A stretch of 64,000 bases of DNA from Lycocorax pyrrhopterus obiensis (GCA_014706295.1 JACSVZ010000022.1:10620830-10684829), one strand, 5' to 3'; shown: positions 52,586-64,000, counted from the first letter of the stretch. Made by a program: numbers and translations. The notes: generated by a model from the letters alone, not told the origin.

Positions 52586-55500
52586 CTTTGGCGGCGGCTT
52601 GAGCGGAGCAAAATTAACAGCGGGAAGATCTTAGATGGCGATGCCGTGGGGAGGAGGTGCCATGGAGCGAGTGGCCTTGTCTTAGCTCACTGCGCACCTG
52701 CCGGCCATCGGTGCAAGCTCATGAGGCCTGACAAAGGAACAAGGACAAGCGACTTAGCAGGAAACATCAGACAATCCCTGGCTGGGTGCACACGGAGGCA
52801 CCGGCACAGCCAGGAACCTCACCCAGGTACCCTCGGCCTCGGCACCCAAGTGCCCCCACCCTCTCCCCTGCTCTGTTGCCCCACCAGCCCGGGTCCCAGG
52901 GGACTGTGTCACACAGGAATCAGGCTGCTGAGTGGTGCTGGCTCCCAGCAGGGCTCAGTCTGATCCCCGATGTCCCCGTAGACCATCAGCATTTACCATC
53001 CAACATGGCAAAGCAGTGACTGCTCCAGAGGGCCCAGCACGGTCCCCACAGCGGCCACTGAGCTCCACTGGACCACGGCCACATGATCCAACTTCCTCTT
53101 CCTGCTGCCAGCACCTCCCCCACCTTGGGTCCCTCCTGCCAACTTTCTCTTTCTTTATCCTGTTTTCCTCCCTGAGCTGGCCAGGCAGCCCCACGCCGAG
53201 CAAGAGGAACCCAGCTCCAGCCCCTCAGCCCATCTGCCCCGTAGCATAAAAGATTAATTGGAATTAATTAATGAAGCAACTGCCCTCTTTGCTCCTGGGA
53301 TGTAGCACCCAAGGCCGGGAGATGGGCATGCTGCAACAGGGGCCTGCCGGCATCTCTCCAGCTGACAGCTCGGTAAACATCGCCGGATGTGGCGAGGAAG
53401 GCAACTCACGGCTCACTGCCCTCTCCAGCCACCAGCTCCGGCATTTGCCATCAGTTTCCTGGGTAACCAGAGGCCAGGAGCATCCCTGGGAATGATGCTG
53501 CAGGGTTTGGTGGCTGGGCCACGTGGTCAGGGTGAAGGGAACATGCCGGGGCATATCTGTGGGCAGGGTGTGCTGCCAAGAAAAGCCACTGGCGGCGTGC
53601 CAAGCACCCAACTCGGGCTCCTGGCCAGCAGCCACCACAGACTGGCTCTCTGGCAATACCGGGGAAGAGCGGGATTTACGGCTGAGGACCAGTGGACAAA
53701 CGAGTAGGAAGGCAAACCATGCATTGCTTCTGCACTTCTAATTAAGAATCCTTTCCTCTCTTCTGGGATAAACAGAGTGCCAGGCAAAGTGGGCAGGGGG
53801 TGATGAGGCTGCTGCTCCAGATGGAGCTCCAGACAACAAACACCGAGCTGGAAGTGGCCGGAGCATCACCCACATTCCCAGCACGCCCTTAGAGAGCTCC
53901 TCACCTCCCATCCCAGCGTCACAGCACCCGCCCGCTGCCAAGCCTTGAAGGAATCATCTAATCCTACTTCTCCTTGTGCATCAGGTCAGACACGTGCTCA
54001 GTGGATAAACACCCGCTTGGTTTATCTCTCAAGGCCTGGCAGCGAGCCTGGCTCTGGGCAGAGCTGCAGGTTTCCGTTTCGGGAAGCTGTGGGATTCCGT
54101 GGCAGACTCCCACGGCAGCGCTGGATTGATTGGGGTCACTGTGCCACGCCACGAGCTCTGCACCCAGAGCTAAATCACCCCAACTCAGCTCTGTGCCTTT
54201 ACTTCCAAGCCTTTACTTGAAGCACTCAGCGCAGGCTGGCAGTGAAAGAAGAGCAGTGACCCAGAGCTGCTGGGACCAGTGGAGAGCCAGAGTATTCCTA
54301 TCCTCTGGCTGTAACAAGGTCATGGTCATTGGAATAAAACTTTCTGCAGTCCAGGGGTCAGGAGCTCTTTGTTTGTTCTGGTTCTACCACAAAAAAAAGA
54401 AAAATTGGAGCCACAGCTGAGGTTCTGGCGCTGCCTGATTGCTGACTGATGCAGATAAAATGCTTTGCACTGAAATGAAATAATTTGGGAAAAACTGAAA
54501 ATAAGCACCTAAGAGAGGAGGGGGAGTGGAACAATCTGTCTTATGCCCAAGGGCATCAAGGGATGCTCCTCTGATTCTCAGCAAGACAGCAAAGGCAGCA
54601 CAGTGCTGGTGGGAGCTGCAGACCCCCTGGAGCTGCTCCCGTCAAACTGCTCCAGGCTGTGAGTACCAGAAAAACGCCCGGACACTGGGAACCAGGCAGA
54701 AGTTTGGGGAGACACAGCCTGCTCCGAGGGCTGGACAGTGGGAGGGAAAAACCCTGCACCTTTTGGGGCTCAAAATCCCTCCTGTGTGAGCCTGGGGAGA
54801 GTGTTCGCTAGAAGGGAGCATTCCAACTCGGCTTTCCCCGGGAGATCAGGGACCGACTGGAGCTAATGGGGATCCCAGGGCAGAAGGAGGGTCCCTCGCG
54901 ACCGCAGGTTCAGCTTGCCCCGGGACCTTGGCACAGGGCAGAGGGGACATGGAGGGTGGCGGTGGCAGAGCGGGGCCGGTGGGGCCAGGCTGTTCCCGGA
55001 TCTCCACAGCGGGAACGCCCGGAGCGGGACCGAGGTCACGCTCAGCCGCCGAGAGCCCTTTCAGCTCCTTTGAAGCTGGCGAGGGCAGCACGTTCCCAGT
55101 GGAACTGACATCTGCAGTTTCGGGAACGCTTCGGTATCCCCCCGATAGCAGTTCCACCTTCCTTCCTCTGGAAGTCTCCGCCTCCGGCCGAGCCCTCCTG
55201 TGAAAGGCACTCGAGCTCAGGGTTTGTGCGACGTCTGTGCAACACCGCAACTGGTGAAAACTCCAGTATCCCGCAGTTATACCCACGGGAGAGGAAGAAA
55301 CCTGATCGCTGGCACTCGGCTCCGTGCAGAGGGAGCCGAACTTCCCGCTGCCGGCACGTCCACAGCTGCAGAGCTCATGGGAGACGCGGTCCTGCAGCAC
55401 CGCCGGCACCGACCCACCCGGTTAAATGCTTAAGAACTGCCCATAAAGGCCGTGCAGGACAGCCAGGGTGCCACTGGAATTCACGCCTAGGCAGGGCATC

Positions 55501-57000
55501 CCAGCTGGAAAAAGCTAAGAGGGAATATTCCACCTTTAAAGGGGGTCAATTCCCCTGCTGTTTATTTTTTTTAAGAAGGCGTTTGATTTTGAGCAAACTG
55601 CCAGAACATGCTCTGGGTCTGGAGGTGGGAGGAAAGAGGAAGGGGAAATGCAAACCCCGCTCAAAGTCTCTGCACAGCACCAGTGCTGACGCCAAATTAA
55701 AGCTTTTTTCTCTCTACAGCAGCCTTATACTAGAGGAAAAAAGAAAAAAAGAAAGAAAAAAAGAGAAAAAGCTAAGGGAACCTTTGCAATCCAAGCTCGG
55801 GTGGAGGGAAGACGCAAGGCACGAGGAAGCTCAGGGAGGTGTGCCACAAGACAGCTGTCCCACTGGGAATAAAATTGATGTCAACAGGGCAAAATCCAAA
55901 TGCCTCAGGAAAGGTAAGAGCAAATGGGGAGCAGTATTTACCAGCAAGCCACAGACCATGATTTACAAGCTGAATTTTGTATATTTTAAGAAAAACAACC
56001 TTTTTCACACTGATCCTGAAAAGCTCAGCCTGGCATTTAAAGCCACTCACATCCTGCTGATGGGTGACAAGCCACCGTGACAGACAGAGGCTGGTTGATT
56101 GTACCCCCAGCCCCACCTGGGTGAGTTCTGCTTTCTTCCAGGAACCAACACGGCCCCACACACCTTCTGCCCAGCTCTGGTCCAGCCTTGCCACAAACCA
56201 AACCCAAACAGAGCACACCATGGCTTCGCTGATGGCATTTCCTCCGCACTCAGGAAGACGCTTTGGGTCAGGGCCGGGCCATGCTGTGTCCAAGCATCAT
56301 CCCTGGCAGGCGCCTTGCAGGGCAGCGCTGCTGCCAGAGATAATCACATTTCCCTGGAAATGGCGAGTGGAAGCACAGCTGCGGTAGAGAAATGCTCATC
56401 GTGCCCCTGCATCCTGACGCTCCACACCCATCCTATCCCACCAGGAGGGAGGCAGCCGGTCTCTGAGCTCTTGGCTTGGTTAATTATTGACACAATATTA
56501 GGCAACGCGCTACGCTGGAGTAAGCCAAGTGCCCCTCGATCAGAGCAAGTGACGTGGATCAGAGTGCTGGGAGAGGGATGGGGACAGGGGACCATGTGCC
56601 TCGGGGGGCTGCAGCCCCACACTCCGGTTATCAGACCCAGCCAAGCACTGGCCCTTGGAAGTTTTTCCTCAACTACAAGCAGCACTCAGAGCAACAGTGC
56701 AAGACCTTCCCAGCATCGCCAGCACCCCACGAGCGATCAGTGCAGCCGGGCTGGCCGGGAGGGTTTGGAAACAGTGGAAGAGAAGCTGCTTGGCAGATGC
56801 TGGCCAGTGCCACCCCATCACCCGCAGTCCTCCTCCTGCCTGTACCGAAAACGCACCCCTCTGGAATCTCCCTCCAGTGCAAAAACAGCCTCCAAAGTTC
56901 TTGGCACCCCCCTTTCCCAGCCTTTTCCAAACAGACAGCTCACTCCACATCCCACCCAAGAGCCGGCACTACCAGCCTGGCTGCTGCAGTGACAGCCGCG
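52586..57000 (-). other. HELZ2: Probable HELZ2 5' intron
   Basis: No recognised gene. The first 12 bases upstream of the ATG follow an acceptor-like CTCAAG, so most of this is likely the intron to an upstream non-coding exon. A CpG-richer patch at 54860-55420 could be an internal regulatory element. An A/G-rich stretch (AAAGAAAGAAAAAAAGAG) lies near 55740-55770. Confidence 0.5.
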
Positions 57001-57502
57001 ACACCACTGCCCGAGCACGTGTGCAGGCATGGACTCTCCAGTTTGTGCAGAGCCCCGAAACACGTGGACCCCCAGATGCTGCATTTGCTTTTATCCAACT
57101 GTAAGAAGTTCACCGGGAGCTCCCGGATCCCATCCCCAGAGTTCAGAGGCGGCAGCAGGGTTAGAATATCGCTGTCGGGGATCGCTCACCGAAGGCAGCA
57201 CTGTGCACCCCCGGGGTTCTCCCCACCTCCAAACAGGGCTTTGCACCTCAAAACCTGCACCCTGGCTATGACCCCTCTCTCCCGAACACATCCCAGCCCG
57301 GGCAGGGACGCTGCGAGCCGAGGCGGGGGCTGAGCGGGATGCGCACACCGCACGCCCTGCAGAATCCCGCACGCCCTGCCGCACGCCACGGCTCGCTGCG
57401 GGGCTACCGGGGGCACTCTCGGTCCTGCAGCCCCCCCAGGGCGCTCCGCCGACCCACATCCCCGGAGCTCCCCCACACCCGGAACGCCCCCCGCCGCTCT
57501 CA

Positions 57503-57526
57503 CCGCCGCCGCCGCCGCCGCCGCCG
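57503..57526 (+). repeat. (CCG)8 triplet repeat
   Basis: An uninterrupted run of eight CCG triplets inside the HELZ2 promoter region. Confidence 0.9.
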
Positions 57527-57654
57527 GGGTGGGGGGACCCGCGGGGACCCGGGGACTCGCCGCCGGCGGCAGTTTCGCTTCTCGGGCCTCCCTGCATTCA
57601 AACCGGGGCCGGACTTCGCGGAAATTGCATCACGGCGGCCCCGCCCCGCCCCGC

Positions 57655-57880
57655 CCGCCGGCACTGGGGGAAGCAGGAGCCGGCACCGGCACCGGGCGGG
57701 CACCGGGCGGGGGGGATCGGCACCGGCACCGACGAGAGCCCCAGCCGGCACCGGGGCCGGCACCGGACAAGAGGGACAGGCAGCGGGGTGGGGGGATCGG
57801 CACCAGGTACCAGGGGAAGGGGCACCGGCATCCAGGGCAGCAGGAGCCGGTACCGGTAGCGGCACCGGCGGGACAGCAGC
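57655..57880 (+). repeat. Degenerate CACCGG minisatellite
   Basis: More than a dozen CACCGG or close variants in about 225 bases, with longer internal duplications. GGGGATCGGCACC recurs about 80 bases apart (around 57712 and 57792), and GCAGGAGCCGGYACCGG recurs near 57673 and 57840. It is G-rich and likely length-variable. Confidence 0.85.
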
Positions 57881-58210
57881 ACCCGCATCGCGCAGCGAAC
57901 AGGACGGGCGCTCCTGGGGGTACCAGCCTCCCACCACGGTCCTGTCCTACCCCCGCATCCTCGCTCATCGGAGGCCAAGTCTCCCTCCGGTCCTGTCCCC
58001 CCAAGTGCAGAGGGGCCGCTGCTCACCCGCAGAAGGTCGGGATTCCCCGCGCTCAGATTCGGTCCAGAGCCGGGAGCGGCGGCACCGGAGTCTTAAGTGA
58101 ATATTGAGCGGCAGCCCCGGCCCTCAGGCCGGCCTCCCCCGGAGCCTCCTTTTTAACGGGGCTGAGGGGCGGGGTTGGGGGACAGAGCGCTGCCTTCCTT
58201 TCAGTTCATC

Positions 58211-58224
58211 ACTTTCGTTTTCCG
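58211..58224 (-). promoter_or_regulatory. HELZ2: ISRE-like element, HELZ2 proximal
   Basis: On the minus strand the sequence is CGGAAAACGAAAGT, which fits GAAANNGAAA, the IRF/ISGF3 site. It sits about 90 bases upstream of the inferred HELZ2 start and 5.6 kb upstream of the ATG. HELZ2 is a known interferon-stimulated gene. Confidence 0.65.
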
Positions 58225-60015
58225 TTCGGTTCCCCGCCTGGCGCAGAACTCAGCCTCGAGCCAAAAACAAACCCAAACCCCAAATCCACCCCCGGCAGCA
58301 GCAGACTCTCATTTGCATCGCGTTTCGTGGGGCAGCACCGACAGCCGGGGGGCAGGACCCCGCACCCCAGTTTATGGGCACGTGTGCACGTGGGCACACA
58401 AGCACCCTCAGCTGATGCTCAGCACCCGAGCAGAGAGGGATCCTCAGCACCCGGGGTGTGGAGACCCTTCTCAGCCCCTTCGCACCTCACCAAACTCATC
58501 CCACCACAGCTCAGCACCTCATCCCCGCACGAGGCAGTGCCCTCGCCCTGTGCGGTTTGGTGATGGGGCAAACTTGCGGGTAACACACACATAACCAACA
58601 AACCCTGCAACCCGCTATGTCCCCAAAAAACGCACCCAAGAAAAATCCCAGGAAGTTCCTCTAAGCTCCTCAGTCCCAGGAACCCACCACAGCAGCCACA
58701 TCTCATCAGCCTGGACATAAGGCTTCGGAAAGCCCTGACCTGTAAAGCAGGTGCTGTGCCCAGCACTGCAGTCAAGCCCCAGCATTCTCACTTAATGGAA
58801 TTATCTTCATGCCAGAAGCCAGCTGCAAGCCCTGGAAATAACCAGGGAAAACTAACACACCTCCAGCTACAAATAGCTGTAAAAAATCGCAGGCACCTGA
58901 GGCAAAGTGTCCCTGCTGACAGGGACGCTGTTCAATCCTTCCGTTGATTGATGGGCACGTCGTGCTTGGTGGTGCCACCTCAACACAAAGCAAGCCTTCG
59001 GGACAAAAGAAAAGTTTTTTCCTCAAAGCAAGTGGGAGGAGCAAATACCGAGAGAGTCAGCCTGTGGGGCACCTCGGCAGTGGGGCAGGGAAGAAAGGAG
59101 GGGCAGAGACAGGTTTCTGGCACATTTGTCAACACCAGTGGAAGAAGGAAGAGAAACGATGTTTTTGACCTTCCTGCTTTGTACAGTTGCAGCCATTGGG
59201 TGGCTCAGAGGGAGCTGTCGCCCTGCTCCTGTCCAGCAGCACCCTGGGGAGCCAAGAAAGGGGTTTTCCCACCAAGGAGAGGAGTGGGGGCAGCCCAGGC
59301 CTGTGGGTGCTGAATGGACCCCACTGGAGCAGAGGACACTGGATGGATCCCACCAGAGCACCGGGTGGCTGTGGAAACCAGGCATCCCTGGGCAGCAAAA
59401 CCACCAGGTCTGGGCAACAACACCCTGGTCACTGCTGGGCCTGTGGCAGGATGGCCACCTGCACAGGGCCATGGCTGCCAGGCTCTGCTGCACTCCGTGC
59501 TCTGTCACCAAGGAGCAGTGGGTGGCTCAGCCCCACAGCAGGATCTGACCCCATGGAGCCCCCATGCTCAGTGCTCCCACCCAGGAAAGGCCTTCCCAGC
59601 TTTGTCCTTGCAGCTGCCATGGGAACTGTTACAGTCTGGGCAGCACCAGAGCACCCTGCCTGGGAAGGAGAGACCAAGCGAGGCCCAGCCCTGGTATCAG
59701 AGTCTTCCATAGTGATGGAGTCCATCCCCATTTGGTATTGCCTCGGGCAGGAATCATCCTCTCTGCAGCCCTGACTCTAAACCACAGCAAAGATCTCTGT
59801 GACAGCATCAGACAGCAGTGAAAAACAAACAAAATACCTGGCACTACTCCCCTGAGGTGCCCGAGCCAGGATGGGCAGTGCCCAGCTCACCCAGGCAGAG
59901 CAGCCTTGGCACTGAGGCTTCACTCTGGTTTTACAGGTGGGATATCTGGAGGTTTCACTGATTTTACAGGTGGGATACTTTCCCTCCAGCTCTAGAAGCA
60001 AACACCTTTCACTCT

Positions 60016-60024
60016 ATTATATAA
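60016..60024. promoter_or_regulatory. Palindromic TATA element
   Basis: TTATATAAA reads as a TATA box in both directions. On the minus strand it lies 229 bases downstream of the 60253 ISRE and about 125 bases upstream of a good donor (CTGG|GTGAGC, GT at 59890-59889), as would suit a second HELZ2 first exon. Speculative. Confidence 0.35.
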
Positions 60025-60252
60025 AGCTTCCGGCCCTGCTCAACACACAACAAGGAGCCAGAAGCAGCGGAGCAGCCCGGGGAGCAGCCGGCTCTGCCGT
60101 CCCTCCGTCGCTGGCGGCGGAGCGCAGGAAGCCACTATTGGAGCAGGGAGGAGGCAAAGCTGCGTCACCACATCCACAGCATTAGGGCGGGGGAGAGCCG
60201 AAACCCGGGATCTGCCGATTTTAGACAAACAAACACCGACCCGAAAGCCGTG

Positions 60253-60264
60253 AGTTTCGGTTTC
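60253..60264 (-). promoter_or_regulatory. HELZ2: Near-perfect ISRE upstream of HELZ2
   Basis: AGTTTCGGTTTC on the + strand, GAAACCGAAACT on the minus strand, the classical ISRE of the ISG15/ISG54 type. It is about 7.7 kb upstream of the HELZ2 ATG, within a GC-rich patch (60060-60310). Confidence 0.75.
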
Positions 60265-62597
60265 CATTCCTTCGGCGACACGGCCGACAGTCACGGAGCA
60301 GTTTCCCCAGGAAACCATCGCTGCTGTTCCCCGCCCCAGCGCCAGACAGGCTGCGCTTTGTGCGCTGCACACCCGGCGCATGAGGAAGTTGCTGGGAGCT
60401 GGGAGAGCCTTCCCGCGGGGATGCTGGAGCATCTCCTGTCCCGGTAACAGCCCTAACCTGCCCAGAGAGACGCAGAGAGTGAGAAATTGGTGATTTCTCA
60501 CAGCCCCCACTCCCTGGCACCCCACAGGCAGCTGCCAGGCAGGACCGTGGCAAGGCTCTGCTCGCGACGCTGCCGGTGAGATGCTCGGGAAGCGGGAGGC
60601 TCTGCTCTTTACCAAATAGTGCAGTCTGCTCCTGTGGATACCTGGAGGAGAAAACGCAAGCGGCTGAGGCTCCATCACCACACAACCCAAAGAAAAACAG
60701 GGACTTGGCATGACTCATCCGCAGCCCTTATGTAATTTTGTCTCTGGGTGCGAGTCCTCCACGCCCGGCTGTGAGCAGAGCAGCCCTGGGCTCCCCACGG
60801 GAGGAAAGGGGAGCAGATCTCAGCCTGAGCACCCAAGGGGACCCCAGGAAGGCAGTGCCGGCAGCACCAGGCTGGTAGAATGAGTGCTGAGAGCCCCAGC
60901 CCTGCCCAGGGACCCCAGGCTCTCAGAGCAGGTTGACCCACTGGGATCCACTGCAGCGTCCTGGTTGTGGGGTGCATGACACCCACTGAGCCCACAGTGA
61001 TGGGTGCAGCCCCCTGGGGAGGGCTTGGGGGCTCTCCCCTGCAGAGCCCCGGGTCTCAGTGCCGTAGGGAGAGCTGATCCACAGGTGGGATGTGCTCTCC
61101 ACGAACAATGCTTTACCACCCCTGCTGAAACCAGGGCTGCAAGACCAGGATTTACTGCTACGCTCGCATGGGACTTCCCCCCGGCCAGGGCATCTTGCCC
61201 AATCGCCCACGGCCGCATCCAGCCCAAGGCCACTCATCCAGACACTGATAATCTCTGCATACAACTTGCTGCAGGCAACTTCCCTGCTTTGCTTTTCCTT
61301 CTCAGCCCTCATCCTACCACGAGTTGCTGATTCTGCAAGCCCCCAGCTGTCCTCGGCAGTGCGGGGAAGCACCACAGCACACTCGGGAGCAGCACAGCCA
61401 TCCCGGGAGTGGAGCACATCACCGGAGCATCCCTGAACAGCCCAGGCGGTCTCTCGAGGGAGACAGGGCTGCCCCGAGAGCTGCTGCAAAGGGAGGGGAG
61501 GATTGCACCAGCCCAAATCTGCCTGCCGAGCTTTTATTGCTTGGGGAGCTGTTTACATCCCGAGGAAGAGCTGCTTTGCAGGGCAAAGTACACCCACGCT
61601 GGGAATGCTTTGCCCGTGAGGTGATGTGTAGTCTCTAGGGCAGGTAAAGGTGCACAGAGCCAGAGAAGAGCTGCTGCCTCCTGCTTGCTCTGCTCTGGCC
61701 CAGCCCTCGCTGCTCACTGCTGCACCACACTAACACAGAGCCAACACAAATCCTGTCCCACCCCACGCTCCGATGCCAGCTCTCAGATACCCCTAAAGAG
61801 GAGCCAGGAGGTCTCTCCAGCTGTCCCCTTTCCACCTGGACATTCCCTCTCCCCCATTCCCTGGATAACACAGACAAGTTTGTCCAAAGCAGAGATGGCT
61901 GGAGCAGGACCATCAGCCCACAGCTCTCCAAGGCTGGGCAAAGGCACCACAGCTTTTCAGTCCTGGCACTGCTGGGGAAAGGTGTCCCTGTGGTGCAGAA
62001 GGATGCTCACTCACCATCACAGCACAGCAATGGGGGAATTCGGGCTGCAAATACACCTCAGGTGTGGTTCAGCACTGCTGCTCAGGTTGGAGAGGCAAAA
62101 GGCAGCTCAGGGTGATCACAACCCTTTATATGTCCTCGGTCTGACAGGCTACTGCTGTCCCAAGTACAGAGATATGACAGCGGTATCTTAGCAGCCACCA
62201 GCTGGGAGGGAAAAGCCTCTGATAAGGCAGGACTCCTCCTCATCAACCGCAGCCCCAGCTGAGTCTCTGCCAAAACGAAACAAAATCGAATGCTTGAGAG
62301 GAAAAGATCACTTTCCTTCCTGATTACGTGTCAGAACTCTTCTAAACATAGGTTGGGGACCAGTGGTTATCAGCACTGGGTGCAGCAAGGCCGTCCCAGC
62401 CGTGCCATGGACAACCAGACTTTGGAGCCACATTTCAGGCTCCTTGCACGCCCACGGCTGGAGGGAGCACAGAGAACATATACATTTATATTTAATAAAG
62501 TGTGCTCCTGTCCTGCCTTAGCCCCACTCCACAATCCCAGCTGTCACACCTGGACATAGAAAATGCAATAAACCAGCAACATTCTTTCAAAAAAATA

Positions 62598-62603
62598 TTT
62601 ATT
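62598..62603 (-). terminator. GMEB2: GMEB2 poly(A) signal
   Basis: TTTATT on the + strand gives AATAAA on the minus strand. Downstream on the minus strand is a GT-rich stretch (GGTGTGACAGCTGG and GGATTGTGG). It would give GMEB2 a 3' UTR of about 1.1 kb. A + strand AATAAA at 62609-62614 overlaps the same AT block. Confidence 0.65.
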
Positions 62604-63739
62604 AGCTCAATAAAGTGACCTGTCGTTGCTGCTGTTGCCAGATCAAGTTTGGAGAAACCCCAACGCTCCAAGCACCCGACTCCTTCCAGCCAGAGACAGC
62701 GTGAGACACACAGGCCCTGGGACGGGACCTGGTGAGAGTTGCAGCGAGTGGGGTGGCTGGAGGAGAACTGGGGGGGTTCAACCACCCCGTTACAGAACAG
62801 CTGCTTGAACCCAGCAGGGAGGGATTGGCAGAGTCCGGCTCCCGTGGGATGCTGGGGACTGGGGACAGCAGGGTCCCCCCTCATGAGGAAGTGTGAGCTC
62901 CTCGGAGCGCGGCCGTGGGGCTCAGCTCTGCACGCTCCACAGCACGGCTCTGCCATGCAGAAGAAGCTTCCCAACCAGGGCTTTGCTTAAAAAAAATCCC
63001 AAGAATGGATTTTTTTTTTTTTTGAGAAAACTAGAAAAAGACCCAAAATCCTCAGAAGTCACAGCTTTTCTCAGCCCTCTGGGTTCCTCTCTTCCTGCTC
63101 CTTCTCCAGCAGACTTGGGCAACCACCATGACCCACTGTCGCAATAGCTCCCACTTGTTTCTGCCACCCGAAGCCAGCATCACACACAAAATCCAACCTC
63201 CCAGGGCCTGTGCCCATGCTGCCAGAGCCCTTCCTGGTGTCAGTGATCGCACACATCCATGGAATTCCTGCTCTTGGCATCCCTCTCCACTCCTGCAGAC
63301 CCTGGGGATGGGGAGCACCCAGCTCCCTGCCCACCAGACTCCTCAGCAGCTTCCTTTTGCTACCACCTTCTCCCTGCTCCTGCCCACTCCTCCGATGGAC
63401 ACTGCTCCAGCTGTGCCTGCCAACGAGGCTGGGCTGATGACCCAGAGCAAGAAAACTATTCCAAGAGAACAGGGGAGGAAAGCTTTATAAAAAAATAAGC
63501 TCTTTTTTTCTTCCTTCCTCCAAACAAGGCAGAGCATTTCTGCCTTTCCCTTCTCCGGGCATCCTTCTTCCCCCCTCCTTCCCTCTGACCTGAACGTCCT
63601 TGCTCCCGACACGAGCCGCTCTGAGTCTTGTTAGCCCGTGCCCCTCATGACACCGCTCCTCGTCCCACAGCGCAGCCAGAGAAGAGGCAGTTCCCCCCAG
63701 AGTGGCACGGCCAGCGTCCCTCCAGGCAAGTTCCCCCTC
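62604..63739 (-). other. GMEB2: GMEB2 3' UTR
   Basis: Non-coding sequence between the GMEB2 stop codon and the poly(A) signal. It contains a T tract of 14 (63010-63023) that reads as poly-A on the transcript. No other feature is seen. Confidence 0.6.
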
Positions 63740-64000
63740 TCACTTCTGCTCCGCCTCATCAGCCACTGCGGTCACCTCAATGGCGGCGGCAGCGTGCTCC
63801 TCCCCGGTGGCCTCGGTGGCACCAGACGGGACAGTCACGACCGTGCTCCCACCGGGAGCTATTTGTGTCACATTCTGGATGGTCGTGCCAAGTCCTGGCA
63901 GTGTCAGGAGCTGGAAGGGGCTCACCACCTTCACCACCGTGCTGCCGTCCTGGACCGCAGCCGTGCTCAGCACCGTCAGGTTGGAAGCGTCCGGGTGGAT
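63740..64000 (-). CDS. GMEB2: GMEB2 C-terminal coding exon (partial)
   Basis: The last 86 codons and stop of a minus-strand gene cut by the right window edge; the frame is open to base 64000. It reads IHPDASNLTVLS and then Val/Thr/Ser/Ala-rich sequence with GSTVVTVPSGA, ending AVADEAEQK. This matches what I recall of the C-terminus of GMEB2, a SAND-domain protein that binds glucocorticoid modulatory elements with GMEB1 and modulates steroid-receptor transcription. The SAND domain lies outside the window. GMEB2 also lies upstream of HELZ2 on the same strand in human, which supports the call. Confidence 0.88.
   Translation of the reverse strand: MHPDASNLTVLSTAAVQDGSTVVKVVSPFQLLTLPGLGTTIQNVTQIAPGGSTVVTVPSGATEATGEEHAAAAIEVTAVADEAEQK

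Larger units (their letters stand above)
57001..58170 (-). promoter_or_regulatory. HELZ2: GC-rich promoter region of HELZ2
   Basis: A CpG-dense block of more than 1 kb with triplet and CACCGG repeats. On the minus strand there is a TTAAAAA TATA-like element at about 58150-58156 and a donor CTGCGG|GTGAGC (exon end 58027, GT at 58026-58025). With the ISRE at 58213-58222 just upstream, this suggests a non-coding first exon of HELZ2 at about 58120-58027. It is inferred from layout. Confidence 0.55.
58250..62590. other. Region between HELZ2 promoter and GMEB2 3' end
   Basis: No gene is recognised. It holds the second ISRE (60253-60264), a palindromic TATA element (60016-60024), a short GC-rich patch (60060-60310), and a two-copy 33-base direct repeat around TTTTACAGG (59929-59937 and 59962-59970). 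Open frames are short. Confidence 0.5.

Noticed and set aside
56099..56992. 297-codon + strand open frame
   Set aside because: Low-complexity Pro/Ser/Gln-rich translation with no family resemblance, and competing frames; probably chance.

Overview
The window is vertebrate nuclear DNA, most likely avian. Genes are split by GT-AG introns, promoters sit in CpG islands, there is no operon structure, and the only recognisable interspersed repeats are short CR1-type LINE 3' ends with ATTCTATG-like tails, the dominant repeat of bird genomes. FNDC11, HELZ2 and GMEB2 lie in the same order and orientation as in human 20q13.33 (gene order recalled, not searched), so this is probably a chromosome 20-type avian microchromosome.

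Layout. At 2.3-3.6 kb a CpG island carries the promoter and first coding exon of a STK35-type serine/threonine kinase (+ strand). Its second coding exon is at 8970-9682, with a strong splice donor 35 nt after the stop. Candidate 3' ends of this transcript are at 9.9, 16.2 and 20.1 kb. From 20.2 to 27.5 kb there is gene-poor sequence with one orphan CpG-rich patch at 20.9 kb. From 27.5 to 31.4 kb lies FNDC11 (+): a CpG island with a 31-bp minisatellite, flanked by two opposed CR1 fragments, then one coding exon.

From 52585 down to 35094 is HELZ2 (- strand). I could join 19 coding exons with intact phase at every junction to give a 2821-residue protein: N-terminal zinc fingers, a first UPF1-like SF1 helicase, an RNB (RNase II-type) exoribonuclease module with its aspartate quartet intact, and a second SF1 helicase. 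FNDC11 and HELZ2 converge at 31.3-35 kb. Upstream of HELZ2, from 52.6 to about 60.3 kb, are a long 5' region, a GC-rich promoter with CCG and CACCGG repeats, and two near-consensus interferon-stimulated response elements (58213-58222 and 60253-60264). The right edge holds the last 86 codons and the 3' UTR of GMEB2 (- strand).

Functionally, HELZ2 is a known interferon-induced gene and nuclear-receptor coactivator, and the ISREs fit that. STK35 is a nuclear kinase, FNDC11 is poorly understood, and GMEB2 is a glucocorticoid-response DNA-binding protein. They look like neighbours rather than one pathway. I found no clearly undescribed system. The best leads are the HELZ2 ISRE/first-exon architecture, the kinase's 3' UTR intron, and the kinase's placement beside FNDC11.
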